In this document: positions 12,870-36,150 of the stretch, one piece after another
Position numbering within the stretch: position 1 is the first letter of the stretch
Layout: the number at the start of each line of letters is the position of its first letter
Origin: Anthopleura xanthogrammica
Lineage: Eukaryota > Cnidaria > Anthozoa > Actiniaria > Actiniidae
DNA: 64,000 nucleotides
Assembly (NCBI GenBank): GCA_964019055.1
Contig: OZ025216.1
Span: 3,770,001 to 3,834,000 of the forward strand
Direction of reading: 5' to 3'
Translations under genes and position numbers: made by a program
Notes under the pieces: model-generated
What the model was told of the DNA's origin: nothing
Database searches by the model: none
What the model saw: the letters and a program-made list of their open reading frames with translations, nothing else

Positions 12870-15800
12870 TCAATTTAGGTTAAGTTATAATTCTTTGTAA
12901 ATGTAATGTAATAACAAAAAATGACACTAAATAAATATATGTATGTATGTAATCATAATCATAATTATGATATATGTAAAAATAAATTTTTTTTTTCAGT
13001 TCAGCATAAACAATTTTTTTGCAAGCAAATGATTCTTTTAGGTTTCTTTATAAAATGAAAGGTAATGAAGCCTTGTGGAGCAAAGTAATTTACGATAAAC
13101 TAAGAAAAAAAAATTAAAAACTCATTTATTTCTCTAGATATCCACCTGCTATCAGAACAGATGTCAAAATGGAGGCACATGTAAACTAGACTGCGCAGGT
13201 CTGACACCTAAGTGTCATTGCGCATATGGTTTTGAAGGCGACCGCTGTGAAGTGGGTTAGTCATGATTTATCTATTTTACAACTTGCCTGAAAATTTTAA
13301 ACATTCTGCTTATAGATTAACAGACAAAAGAATTTCTATATATTTAAGAGTAAATAAATAAATGAATAAATTTCTTACTAGATATCGACGAGTGTTCTAG
13401 TAATCCATGTGAAAACAGTGGAACATGTACAGATCAGGTCAATGGCTACTCGTGTACATGTGCTGCAGGATACAATGGCACAAAATGTGAAATTAGTAAG
13501 TTTGCAGTAATTGTTGTCTATCAAAAAGAATACAGATCAATATGGATCCATTTGTTCACATATATCAACGAGTGTTCTAGTAATCCATGTGAAAACGGTG
13601 GAACATGTACAGATCAGGCCAATGGCTACTCGTGTACATGTGCTGCAGGATTCGATGGCACAAAATGTGAAATTAGTAAGTTTGCAGTAATTGTTGTCTA
13701 TCAAAAAGAATACAGATCAATATGGATCCATTTGTTCACAGATATCGACGAGTGTTCTAGTAATCCATGTCTTCACGGTGGAACATGTACAGATCAGGTC
13801 AATGGCTACTCGTGTACATGTGCTGCAGGATTCAATGGCACAAAATGTGAAATTAGTAAGTTTGCAGTGATTGTTGTCTATCAAAAAGAATACCGATCAA
13901 TATGGAACAATTTTTACAGATATTGACGAGTGTTCTAGTAATCCATGTCTTCACGGTGGAACATGTACAGATCAGGTCAATGGCTACTCGTGTACATGTG
14001 CTGCAGGATTCCATGGCACAAAATGTGAAATTAGTAAGTTTGCAGTGATTGTTGTCTATCAAAAAGAATACCGATCAATATGGAACAATTTTTACAGATA
14101 TCGACGAGTGTTCTAGTAATCCATGTCTTCACGGTGGAACATGTACAGATCAGGTCAATGGCTATTCGTGTACATGTGCTGCAGGATTCAATGGCACAAA
14201 ATGTGAAATTAGTAAGTTTGCAGTGATTGTTGTCTATCAAAAAGAATACCGATCAATATGGAACAATTTTTACAGATATCGACGAGTGTTCTAGTAATCC
14301 ATGTCTTCACGGTGGAACATGTACAGATCAGGTCAATGGCTACTCGTGTACATGTGCTGCAGGATTCAATGGCACAAAATGTGAAATTAGTAAGTTTGCA
14401 GTGATTGTTGTCTATCAAAAAGAATACCGATCAATATAGAACAATTTTTACAGATATCGACGAGTGTTCTAGTAATCCATGTCTTCACGGTGGAACATGT
14501 ACAGATCAGGTCAATGGCTACTCGTGTACATGTGCTGCAGGATTCAATGGCACAAAATGTGAAATTAGTAAGTTTGCAGTGATTGTTGTCTATCAAAAAG
14601 AATACCGATCAATATGGAACAATTTTTACAGATATTGACGAGTGTTCTAGTAATCCATGTCTTCACGGTGGAACATGTACAGATCAGGTCAATGGCTACT
14701 CGTGTACATGTGCTGCAGGATTCAATGGCACAAAATGTGAAATTAGTAAGTTTGCAGTGATTGTTTTCTATCAAAAAGAATACCGATCAATATGGAGCCA
14801 TTTGTTCACAGATATCAACGAGTGTTCTAGTAATCCATGTCAAAACGGTGGAACATGTACAGATCAGGCCAATGGCTACTCGTGTACATGTGTTGCAGGA
14901 TTCAGTGGAACAAGATGTGAAAGTAAGTTTGCATTGACTGTGTGTGACATAAAAAGGATATCAGATCCATCAATATTTAGTAGTTTGGTGCCTTGTGTGT
15001 AGTATAAATATATTGATCTAGACATGCACCACACTCCATATTTATACTTTAAAAATTAATATTTATCATTCTGTTTTTGTTTTTGCCTTCCTAGTTGTAG
15101 GTGCAGACTGTGACCTTTACTTTCCTAGTGCAAGCACCAATAATCTGGTTCATGCCAACTGGTCAACTTCATCTGATATCTCAAAATTAACTGTATCATT
15201 CTGGATAAAGGTAAATTGTGAACAAATAAACCTTACAGTTTACTAAAATACCGCGGGAAATGATTAATGATTAATGTTGAGTACCGTGAAGGAGAAAGAT
15301 GCACATCGTGCAGCGTATGTTTCCCACTGATGAGTATAATCAGCTTGTTGTGCAGAAGGTCGCAAGTCCAAAACATAGATTCTTGTATGAGTAAAAGGAG
15401 ATGTATTTGGTCTAGAAATATCTGGAAATGGTTTGCCATTCGCCATGCCAACCAAATGGCCAGAGAAATGGCGCCTGTTTCGCGAGTCACCCTAGCTCTC
15501 TAATGAACGACGCTGTTGATGATGATGATACTGAACTTAAATATACCTATTCCATAAAATGTTGTCGGAACCAAAGGCGATAGGCAATATTAAGGCGATT
15601 CACTTTAATCACGCGGCGGCCATATTGGTTGAAACAATAAGTTTGGAATCCCTTTGGTGCTGTTACCCTCGTTTTGAGGCGTTTCAGAAAGTTCCAAACA
15701 GTTTTTGCTCTCATGGGAAAAAACATGGCTGTCGTGTGATTAAAGCCCATGGGCGATAAGGAATAAGAGATAGGTCATTCCAAGATCCAAGATTTGCATG

Positions 15801-18800
15801 TCTAATTTATTAATAATTATTATTCAATGCCCCAGCCTATTGTTTTCTCTCTGCATAATATCAACGATTGCTGAGAGCAGACATCATTATTTATAGTTTA
15901 GCTGTCAGTAGACGGCAATATTAATAATGCGGCATCCTTCCTGAATTGAGGAAGATGGTAAGCAAATGAATCCACCAAGTTAGTATTTTCACAGCTTTCC
16001 AGAGCCTATTCGAAATCCAGGCAGCCTTACCGAAATGAAGATTTTCCACTTGCTATCTTATTTCAAGAACGATTTGCAATCCGTGTGGGATGTGCAATCC
16101 AAACAAAGTTGATGCCCTATAAAGTTTTAAGCATGCTCAATTGCAAGCAACCGTAAATTATTGTGCATGAAGGAAAACAATGGGATGGGGCATTGAATAG
16201 TAATTATGTACGATAGTCACTTCGGCCAGCAGCAATATTAGATATATTGCAGTAAATTTCGGGCTACGCCCTCAGCTGACTGCAAGTATATCGAATATTG
16301 CTGCCGGCCTCAGTAACTATTTTATACAAACTTTTTTCAGATTCCCCCAAGCTTCGGTGAAGATATAATTCCTTTCTCGTACGCAACGCTTTCCGAGACC
16401 AATTCTTTGACCATTAAAATGAAATCGGGTGGAGATGCAGATGTCAAAATCATGAATAGTCAAAAGTAAGTGATATCTTCCTCTTGCCCGTCGTCTCCTT
16501 GATACAACTCTCTTCTGTATCAATTGTGATCTAAGGAAAATATTATATGTATTTATAATATAGCTTAGATAGTACGCGCGCTCTCATTGGCTAATTCACT
16601 CACAAAACCTATGCTCTATTTCACCGGTAAAGACATGGTTTGTGATTGACAGCTCACAAATGAAAGCTTCTAACATTTTAACTCCAAAATCTGCACAAAA
16701 TGGGCAATTTCTGATTTTCAAGATTGTTTTAATCTTTAGTAGTAAATTTTCATTCAACAAAGTTTTGGTTTTTTAAATAAGAAAACAAAAGAGGCACAAA
16801 ATATACCTGCTCATGGTTGAAATTCGCAGCATGGTCTAACATTGCTGACTAGGCTTTTTTTGTTTACAAATACGCTTGAACAATTTGTTATAAGCTTAAA
16901 CTAAAACTTTCTGTCAAATTTAAACCAAAGACATACACTTTTCAACTAGAGTAGTGCTCTGAAAAGGATATAGAAGTAAAAGTCGAGGAAATACATTGCG
17001 AAATGCTAGAGTAAGTTTGCCGAAAAGATTTTTCGCTGAAGCAACCTCCAGTCAGTCAGTAGATCGAAAAGCAGCGAAAACTACGGCCCGATTTCACTTA
17101 GGAATGAAATAAGAAGGTTCCTAAACAATCTCTCAAATAACAAAATTATAAAACTTACCCAGGATGTGAGGTTTGCTCTGTTGTAGATGTAAAAAAGAAG
17201 TTCAAAAATATCTGACAAAATCCAGTGTTGTTTTTGAAGTAGAGCTTGCAAGATCCAAAGTTGTGCACATAACGTATAAAATCTTGAGGAACTGTCACTT
17301 CTGTTTGAAGTTTAAGTCGGATTTCTCAAACCTTTTTGTATAATGTTGATGTTTACATCCTTTTTATATATATTTTTTCAAGACAATTTCGTGAAAACTG
17401 CTTTGGCAGACTCTGCTACTTTGCATTGTGAATTAGAAAAAGTACGACGAATGTGATTCGCTTATTTGCCATAGTTTGGAGAATCTCAATTTTGATCAGA
17501 AAATAAAGCGTTTTTATAATCTTAAAATATCTTCTGCTATATCCGGCTCGTGATTTTTGAACTTTTCTCGTGTTTCTCCCAACATCCCGCGTGCTCTATT
17601 TCACCGGTAGAGTCATAGAACTTAGTCTCTATTGCTTAAATATGTATATATGTTGCATATGCTTCTGTATCATACAGGTCCACAGGTTTCGGCCGTAAGT
17701 GGCAATTAAAAGTGAAGATAGTGGAAATAACTTTTTAAGCTTCTTTGATTTTACGAGCAAATATAGCATTCATACTAATTTTCTCACCTATCAAGGGGTG
17801 ATAAAGGCTGTCAAAAAGTTTTTAAAATCTAAACCTTCACCTGATACGGAGAAACTTTTTTGGGATATAACCAAAATGGATGCAAAAGACATAAGACAGA
17901 TTTTTACGAGTAGAGATTTTCAAGGGCCTACCAATCAATCTATGATTCTTCAGGCGGGTATCAACCCTTCCGAATTGAGTGTAGTATATTCACTCCCTTT
18001 CATTGTGACTAAAGAAATTAAACTCTCAATGTTTCAGTTCAAAATTATTCATAACATACTTCCTTTAAAAAGTTACTTATTCAAAATTGGCGTTGCTGAA
18101 AATAATATTTGTCCTTTTTGTTTTGATCGTGAAAAACATACTTGTACACATTTTTTCTTTCATTGTAAAAAAGCTCAATCTTTTTGGGACAAATTTAAAG
18201 CATGGTGGCTGGAAATCTCTTCTACTCCTAAGCTTGAGCTTGAAATTACTTCTGCTTTGATATTGTATGGCTATCTAACAAATGTCAAAAAAAATATTTT
18301 AATAAATCACTTAATTCTAATTGCAAAGCAGAATATGTTTAACGCGTTTATAAAGGATGAATGTTACACTTTTCAGACGTTCCTTAATCATGCAACAACT
18401 AAATTTGATTTCGAAAAGAAAATAGTTTCATCAAAATCGAAACGCGATCAATTGTTATTTGAAAAAAAGTGGTCCCCTTTTACCAAATGTTTGAGCAAAA
18501 ACACTTCAAAGACAGATTGAACAGTTTGAATTAATTAGTCTCTTCCCACGTCTTCACAGTGCAAAAATGTGTGTGCTTTCTGTTCTTATTGTCAGTTTTT
18601 CTTTTTTTTCTGTGTTTATGTGCGTGTGTTTGTGTCTACACATACAAACAACTAAAACAATAGAATCAATTTATAGAATAGTAAATGCAAATAGATATGT
18701 AAAGGATAGAAAAAAAATCACATGGAACAAAAAAAAAAAAAAAAAAATAATAATAATAATAATAATATATATATATATCAAAAAATCTAATAAGTTATAA

Positions 18801-18924
18801 ATATAAGTTGTAAATAATCTGAACTGTATATTTATTGTTTTTATTGGAAAATGTATTGCATGTATCATGTATTTCTTCTAGGGTATCACACTTAGTGTGA
18901 TACTCGATAAGTTGTAAATAAAAA

Positions 18925-18964
<40 letters not shown>

Positions 18965-19177
18965 GTAGATGTAGATGTAGATGTAGATGTACTGACTGAG
19001 GGAGAAATCAATTAATGAATTGGCAAGTGGAGGGTACATGTAGGAAAACAGGCAGATTAAATTAATGGGTGTTGGGTACTGTAGACAAACAGAAGGATAT
19101 TATTAATAAGTAAACAAAGAAATTAATGAAATTTGTAAAAACGTTAGACTGAATTATATTTAAACATGTCCACTGAT

Positions 19178-19214
<37 letters not shown>

Positions 19215-19654
19215 GAAGTGTTTAATGTTCCAATTTTAGGACACTTACGTTGGACGTTGTTTGGGATGACACATGGCAGCATTGCTGCCTTACTTGGGAT
19301 CGACTAGATCTCTCAGATTCAGGAAAGGTTCTAGGCTATCGTAATGGTTTGCTAATAGACAACGACGATGGCTTAAGCAAAGACAAGACGCTATTGAGTG
19401 GAGGAAAACTCATCATTGGTCAATTACAGGGAAATTATGGTGGCAACTTTGATGACAAAAAATTGATGGTTGGCCACTTGGCTGGACTTAATATCTGGTC
19501 AAGTGTGTTTAGTGCACAGGAGGTGAACAACCTTTACAATATGAACTGCGTTGGAAACGTGAGCGGAAATGTAGTGTCTTGGTCTGATATCATTCAAGGT
19601 CAATTAGAAGGGAGTACCACAAGATCCTGCCCTACTACCTGCCTGTCTGGTTGA
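7104..19654 (+). CDS. secreted PAN-EGF(n)-pentraxin protein, copy 1
   Basis: Predicted secreted modular protein of 716 codons in 14 exons. Exons: 7104-7457, 13138-13255, EGF exons 13382-13495, 13562-13675, 13742-13855, 13920-14033, 14098-14211, 14276-14389, 14454-14567, 14632-14745 and 14812-14922, then 15095-15210, 16341-16465 and 19240-19654. All junctions are phase-consistent and end at TGA. The start at 7104 gives a signal peptide ([15 protein letters not shown]) and is shared with the second copy; an in-frame GTG-type extension upstream is not. A PAN/apple domain follows (four Cys, about residues 25-115), then a 39-residue EGF, nine [14 protein letters not shown] calcium-binding EGFs, and a LamG domain with the pentraxin HxCxTW signature (HCCLTW). 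No membrane segment is visible after the signal peptide. The fourth exon (13562) has lost its AG acceptor. Adhesion or matrix function is inferred from the domains only. Confidence 0.85.
7690..7780 (+). mobile_element. SINE 3' fragment
   Basis: A fragment with CTAAATTCCAATTGG, then AGTGGAGGAATAGCCACT and a TATTTATTTA tail. The AGTGGAGGAA portion and tail recur at 27167-27230 in the other gene copy but at a different intronic position, so it is dispersed and not part of the ancestral duplication. Confidence 0.5.
8533..8761. mobile_element. fold-back MITE-like element
   Basis: The arms are near-perfect inverted repeats of about 40 bp beginning CACTGGACGAAAAATCAGA on the left, with CACTGGACAAAAAATCAGA reading from the right end. 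A second inner inverted pair (AATCTGGTGAATACCA and its complement) makes almost the whole 229 bp self-complementary. It lies in intron 1 of the first secreted gene. Confidence 0.75.
9762..9966. repeat. (AG)n-rich purine tract
   Basis: Mostly AG dinucleotide repeats with CAGAGA and GAAAGA variants in the second half. All open frames here are low-complexity artefacts. It lies in intron 1 of the first secreted gene. Confidence 0.95.
12105..12330. mobile_element. short interspersed fold-back repeat, copy 1 of 4
   Basis: It carries AGACCCCTTGCACTTGACATCAAAGTAGCTCAATT and, further in, the partially complementary TTTGTCCTCCAAATTGA. Matching copies occur at 37573-37695, 40065-40165 and 41665-41795. 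A further inverted pair (GAGCTGGCAATGATAGA and its near complement at 12291-12307) follows directly. Confidence 0.55.
12791..12868. repeat. (CAT)n microsatellite
   Basis: About 26 copies of a trinucleotide in the intron just before the second exon of copy 1. The matching intron of copy 2 holds a GAT-type tract on the same strand, that is, the opposite orientation (30198-30690). Confidence 0.97.
13382..14922 (+). repeat. tandem array of nine calcium-binding EGF exons
   Basis: Each exon is 114 bp (the last 111), phase 1-1, with 64- or 66-nt introns, giving 178- or 180-bp units. Each encodes one EGF with D-I-D-E-C calcium-binding start. CSSNPC fits the O-glucose site C-x-S-x-P-C, CENGGTC or CLHGGTC fits the O-fucose site C-x4-[ST]-C, and [12 protein letters not shown] fits the Asp/Asn hydroxylation consensus. 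Units from 13920 to 14745 are nearly identical including introns, which points to recent unequal exchange. Confidence 0.9.
15815..16318. mobile_element. two adjacent fold-back elements
   Basis: The first has inverted ends ATTCAATGCCCCAGCC (from 15827) and GGGATGGGGCATTGAAT (to about 16197), flanked by TAATTAT on both sides. The second, about 16210-16318, is a palindrome with arms around GGCCAGCAGCAATATT and AATATTGCTGCCGGCC. The equivalent intron of the second gene copy (33164-33596) is short and lacks both, so they inserted after the duplication or were lost there. Confidence 0.6.
17718..19209 (+). mobile_element. 5'-truncated non-LTR retrotransposon (LINE)
   Basis: An open frame to the stop at 18520 encodes the C-terminal end of a LINE ORF2, with a zf-RVT-like Cys/His motif (CPFC, then HFFFHC and FWDKF). 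A 3' region follows with two poly(A) tracts, 18923-18960 and about 19180-19212. The flanks repeat AAAGTGAAG (17709-17717 and before 19218), a likely target duplication. The paralogous intron at 33870-33910 lacks the insert and reads straight through the same site. The open frame as called begins with host sequence (17699-17717), so its true start is lost. It lies 22 nt upstream of the last exon of the first secreted gene. Confidence 0.85.
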
Positions 19655-20355
19655 TGTATTGAATACGTTTTACAAGTATAAATCAGCATTAATACAAAAT
19701 GCAGACCAATTTTTGTTGAACATTTACTACCAAGTTTATTAGTATTGATTCATTGTGCAACAACGAAATCGTACCGTTATTCCACGTCAGCAGCTGTTGG
19801 GTGTAATGTTACCCAAGTAGAATCCGCAATGGTATTGCGATTAACAAAGTTTATCGTGTGAATGCGCCTCCATCATTAATTGTGAGACTAATGTTATGGT
19901 AGTAGTGTTTGACCGGCGGGAATCGGTGGTGTATATAGCGGTGGTGCATCTAACCTAACAATACGATACAATACAATTCTTTGTTCTGCGCTCATTGACA
20001 TTGAAATAATTTATGGTGGCTGCCTACTATAGAAAAAAGAAGCTACTGCGCACGCTACTACGCAATCGCAATGACGCCATGAAACAGGCAATTTGACGCC
20101 ACGACGTGCGCGTGCCCAAAAATTGCTGAATAACCTTCAAACTTTTATTGAGGAACCATACACGTTTTGACATTCAGCGGGGCAAAACCCTCACATTTTG
20201 CACGGGACTCTATAAATAATTTTCGAATTTCGAAAAGAATACATAAAAAAGAAACTTTTGACAAATTTTGTAAAAAATATGACATAGATTTTACTTATAG
20301 AAAAAGCGGTAAGGCCAAGTTCATAAGTCAAACTTTAACCGCGTCGTAACTTATA

Positions 20356-20525
20356 GACCGTTTTCGAGATGCGCGAGCGCTTTCAAAAATATCGCAGGCG
20401 CAGACTTGATCTCGAGGCATTTTCGGGCAGAGTCAATAGTGCGCACGATCTTGTCCGAAAATGCCCCTTTTTCATGTCTGCGCCTGCGATATTTTTGAAA
20501 GCGCTCGCGCATCTCGAAAATGGTC
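20356..20525. mobile_element. 170-bp near-perfect hairpin element with TA flanks
   Basis: The left arm starts GACCGTTTTCGAGATGCG and the right arm, read in reverse, GACCATTTTCGAGATGCG. The first 50 nt of the arms differ at one position, and complementarity resumes in the inner part (GGCATTTTCGG). A TA dinucleotide sits on each side (20354-20355, 20526-20527), as expected for Tc1/mariner-type target duplication. There is no coding capacity. Confidence 0.8.
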
Positions 20526-21670
20526 TATTGCCTTTGAGGCCAGCGGCTAAGAAAAGGCCGAGACGTACCATATAAGAAATAATCTCTTTGCTTGGTGCCA
20601 GGAGACGATGTGTGTTAAGTTTGGTCTACACTACTAGTTTCGGGAAAAACAGCGGTCGACCTCAAAGGCAATTAGATTCGACGCGGCAAAAGTTTAACTT
20701 CTGAACTGGGTCTAAGTGTACATTTTTGGCACTTGTTTTAGACCAAGTTGTCAATGGCAAAACGATTAAAAAATTAATTTTGACTATATTTATCATTATT
20801 TTCCAAATCGTTTGACTAAAATTTATAAAACGATGTATAATTTAGGTTTCCTGAAAAAAAATAAAACGTTAAAAGCTTAATAACCGGTGAAGTTATGAAT
20901 TTGTTCGTAGAAAGCTGGTTTTCGCAGTCTTCTTCTTCAAAAATGTGTTTAATCGTGTATATATCGAAAATGACTGCGGGACACCCCTTTTTTATCTTTC
21001 GAGATTTGAAATAAGCATTAAATTTGGGTTTAAAAATTGTAATTCAAAAACGTTTTCATGGATTTCTTCTATAGTAGGCAGCTACCTTAAAACAGCAATT
21101 TGTACAAAATTTTTATTAATAATTATGTAAATACAAAAAAATCTTAATCCAAAAAGAAATTATGTGGATACATTTTAAAAGCCATGTGTAATGCCTAGAA
21201 TCTAAAGGATCAATCTCACTCGTCTGGAGTCTCGGGTTCGACTTGTCATCAACACGAAAGAAACAATGTAAATAGGATCTACTAATCTCTATTACAGCAC
21301 GACGCGCAGAAGTAGGACCACATTTAATGTATTCACATACTTCTGTACACGGGATTTTGTACTTTAAACAGATACATTTGATGCCAAGCTGTCTGATTTT
21401 AACAAATAATACGTATAAAAACTCGTTTGGCAGCAAAAATCCCCTGCATAGAAGTATGCGAATATATTAAAAGTGTTCATACTTTTTCGCGTCGCGCTGT
21501 AATCTATTACCTATATATTCAACGGGTTAAGTAAAACCAAGAGAACATGAACTAAGAGAAGGATCCTCTATATAGGTTTTTAACAATCGATGCTCTTTTT
21601 ACATCGTTTGTTTTTCTGCACGCGCATATACTGCGCGCGCTCTACGCTGTTTTTCTTATTTCGAAAAAAC

Positions 21671-21935
21671 GCACTACGCATGCTCGGAAGTTCGGCAGAG
21701 AATTCATAGACGAGTCGTGTTTACGAAGAAAACCATTGGAGATTTACATTTCTTATATTATGCGAATTTCTCTGGTATTATGTAACCAGGGAAAGAACAC
21801 AACTAAAGTAATGTGTCAGGAAAAAATAAGCACTAACTTTCCACTAACGGCCTTACCTTTAGAGATTTACTAAACATCGGTAAATCTCCAATGGTTTTCT
21901 TTGTAAGCATGACGAACTTTCGAGAATGCGCAGTG
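21671..21935. mobile_element. TIR element upstream of copy 2
   Basis: The inverted ends are GCACTACGCATGCTCGGAAG on the left and GCACTGCGCATTCTCGAAAG read from the right, continuing through AAAACCATTGGAGATTTAC in both arms. A second copy in reverse orientation lies at 27335-27531. The right end is about 135 bp upstream of the start codon of the second secreted gene, so it could contribute promoter sequence. Confidence 0.7.
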
Positions 21936-22071
21936 CATTTTTCAATTGTGTTGACTCCGCCTCAAGATGAACGTGTAGGTCGAAAGCTTGGCAAAATAAA
22001 TGTAAACATAATATTTTGGCAAATCATTCGAGTTCAAGAACATGATTCAGCTAGTTTTCGTTCGTTTAAAT

Positions 22072-34325
<12,254 letters not shown>

Positions 34326-36150
34326 TGTTTTGGATACGTTTTACAAGTATTCTATCATGACCTAAGAAATTTCTGCAATTTAATTGCATGGCTGAGAGCA
34401 GTGGTATGTAATACCTACATGTAGTTTTTTTTTCAAAATAGCCTTTTCTGATTGGATAGAAAACAAAAGACTTATTGTCATCCAATCAGCGCGCCCCACA
34501 GGATTCCCATAAATGTTTATGTAGACAAGTTCAGCAGTCCGCCATCTTTGTTTGGTCGGAAAATCGTCGCTTTTCTTAAATTTAAAGTTTTTAGGGAAAA
34601 GAAACCACTGTAAACGTCAGTAAGAACATTTAAAGAATCAGTTCGTGGATTTTCTGGACCAGTAATAATGATTTATGACACGAAAAAGACATTCAAGAAA
34701 CTCGCATACGAGTATAAGATGTGGGAAACTACATTGCTTATGCCAAGATTATTGAGAAAGAAGTTCTGCATAACAAAAGCGACAGCTCTCTCTATATACA
34801 GTACTAGCTGAAGAGAACCCAAGCTACTCATATGTAGACAAACGTGTTGAATTTCTGGACCTACTGCATTTGATAAAGATAATTGTTTGTTTGGTGATTA
34901 AACTTTTTTCAACTGATTGCACGAGGCGGTAAGCTTATGTTTTTCAGTAAATTTCTTAGGTCATGATATAAACAAATAATAGCATAAAATGATTTGTACG
35001 TGATATTTGACATAAACACCACTCATGATATTTCAAAATTGTTTGTAATTTCATTCGCAGAGGACGGCTGGTGAAATAATATACAAACAATTTCGAAATA
35101 TTACTCGTGCTATTTATGCCAAATATCACTCACTACAAACCATGCTTTTATCTATATTAAATCAGCATTGATAAGAAGTACGGACCAAAATTTTGTTTAA
35201 CATTTACCACCATGTTTATAGAGGTTTCGCTTCATTTGAAACTATTAAACTAATCACAATCTAATGTAAATTAAGTCACTCTTGGGACACGTTGTTGCCT
35301 TATATAATTAGTTTCAAACTGTATAACGTTCAGTCATAATCTTACGATGGATGGCGGAGGCCATCCGAAGTATAATAATTAACATTAACATAACATTCGA
35401 TTGCCTGGTATTTTTTGGGTATTCCGAAACCCCTAATTTGTTTGCAGCAATTAAAACACCAGTGTCGACAAGAGGTCAATCATGTGCATTTTTACCCGCG
35501 TCTTATCAAACTGCAATATTTAGTTTTTTTAAGCTGAGTAAAAGTAATGGTTAAATCTATGGCTGTGACTTTGTCATGAGCACCAGCCTCATAATATTCT
35601 TTTTTTTAATGTCGTCAACCTTCACAACTAACTGACGCTCAGCTATCAGTAGCATTTGTTGTTCGGCGGATGACGATGCTTTGTCTGGTTTATTCATTTT
35701 GGCTTCATCCTGAAAGCAGAAGAAAGATGATTTGAATGGACTCTGGTGTTTATTTGGGATTGACTTTCTCGGACGAAGAAAAATAAATAAACAAACAAAT
35801 AAACAAGCAAAAAACAAAGAACAATGGAAGACTAAGCAAAATCGTTAAAACAAAACCATTAATGATAAACCCCATTATTTAGAGAAACATGCTTGTTCTC
35901 ACCCTAGCAGGTTTGTCGTTCGTTCTCAGAAAGGTGGTTAATGCAGTTGCTGCTGAACTGATTTGCTCGGACTTTCTTTTCCTGTACAAATGCTTTCCCT
36001 CTAAGCGAGTACTATCTATAAAAGAAATGGTTAAATTTATTTATGAGTCTCGGGTTGAGCTTCAGTTCTCAGATACCAAATGCATTACAAACAAAAAACA
36101 AATTAAACACGAACAAAAAAACGCGGGCAGGGCACTTTGGTATTTAACAC
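34326..36150. other. spacer with paralog-defined insertion
   Basis: The two genes face each other tail to tail here. The duplication with copy 1 resumes at about 35158 and ends near 35220. The insert 34349-35157 is described separately. A possible poly(A) signal for the - strand receptor is at 36036-36041 (AATAAA on the - strand), about 110 nt past its stop. No other gene is supported. Confidence 0.6.
34349..35157. mobile_element. nested fold-back insertions
   Basis: Copy 1 reads TTACAAGTAT directly into AAATCAGCATT. Copy 2 has about 809 bp between the same two motifs. The insert contains an element with 20-bp inverted ends TATCATGACCTAAGAAATTT (34352-34371, complement at about 34946-34965). 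A second palindrome follows, about 34970-35157, with arms around GTGATATTTGACATAAA and its near complement. Confidence 0.75.

Larger units (their letters stand above)
19655..22071. other. spacer between the duplicated genes
   Basis: Duplicated sequence appears to run to about 19745 on the left and to resume at about 22013. The spacer holds no supported gene. It contains two fold-back elements described separately (20356-20525 and 21671-21935). Confidence 0.6.

Noticed and set aside
13382..14922. Regular repeat-spacer pattern resembling a CRISPR array
   Set aside because: The units are EGF-coding exons with canonical GT-AG introns in a metazoan gene; the spacers are near-identical introns, not unique sequences.
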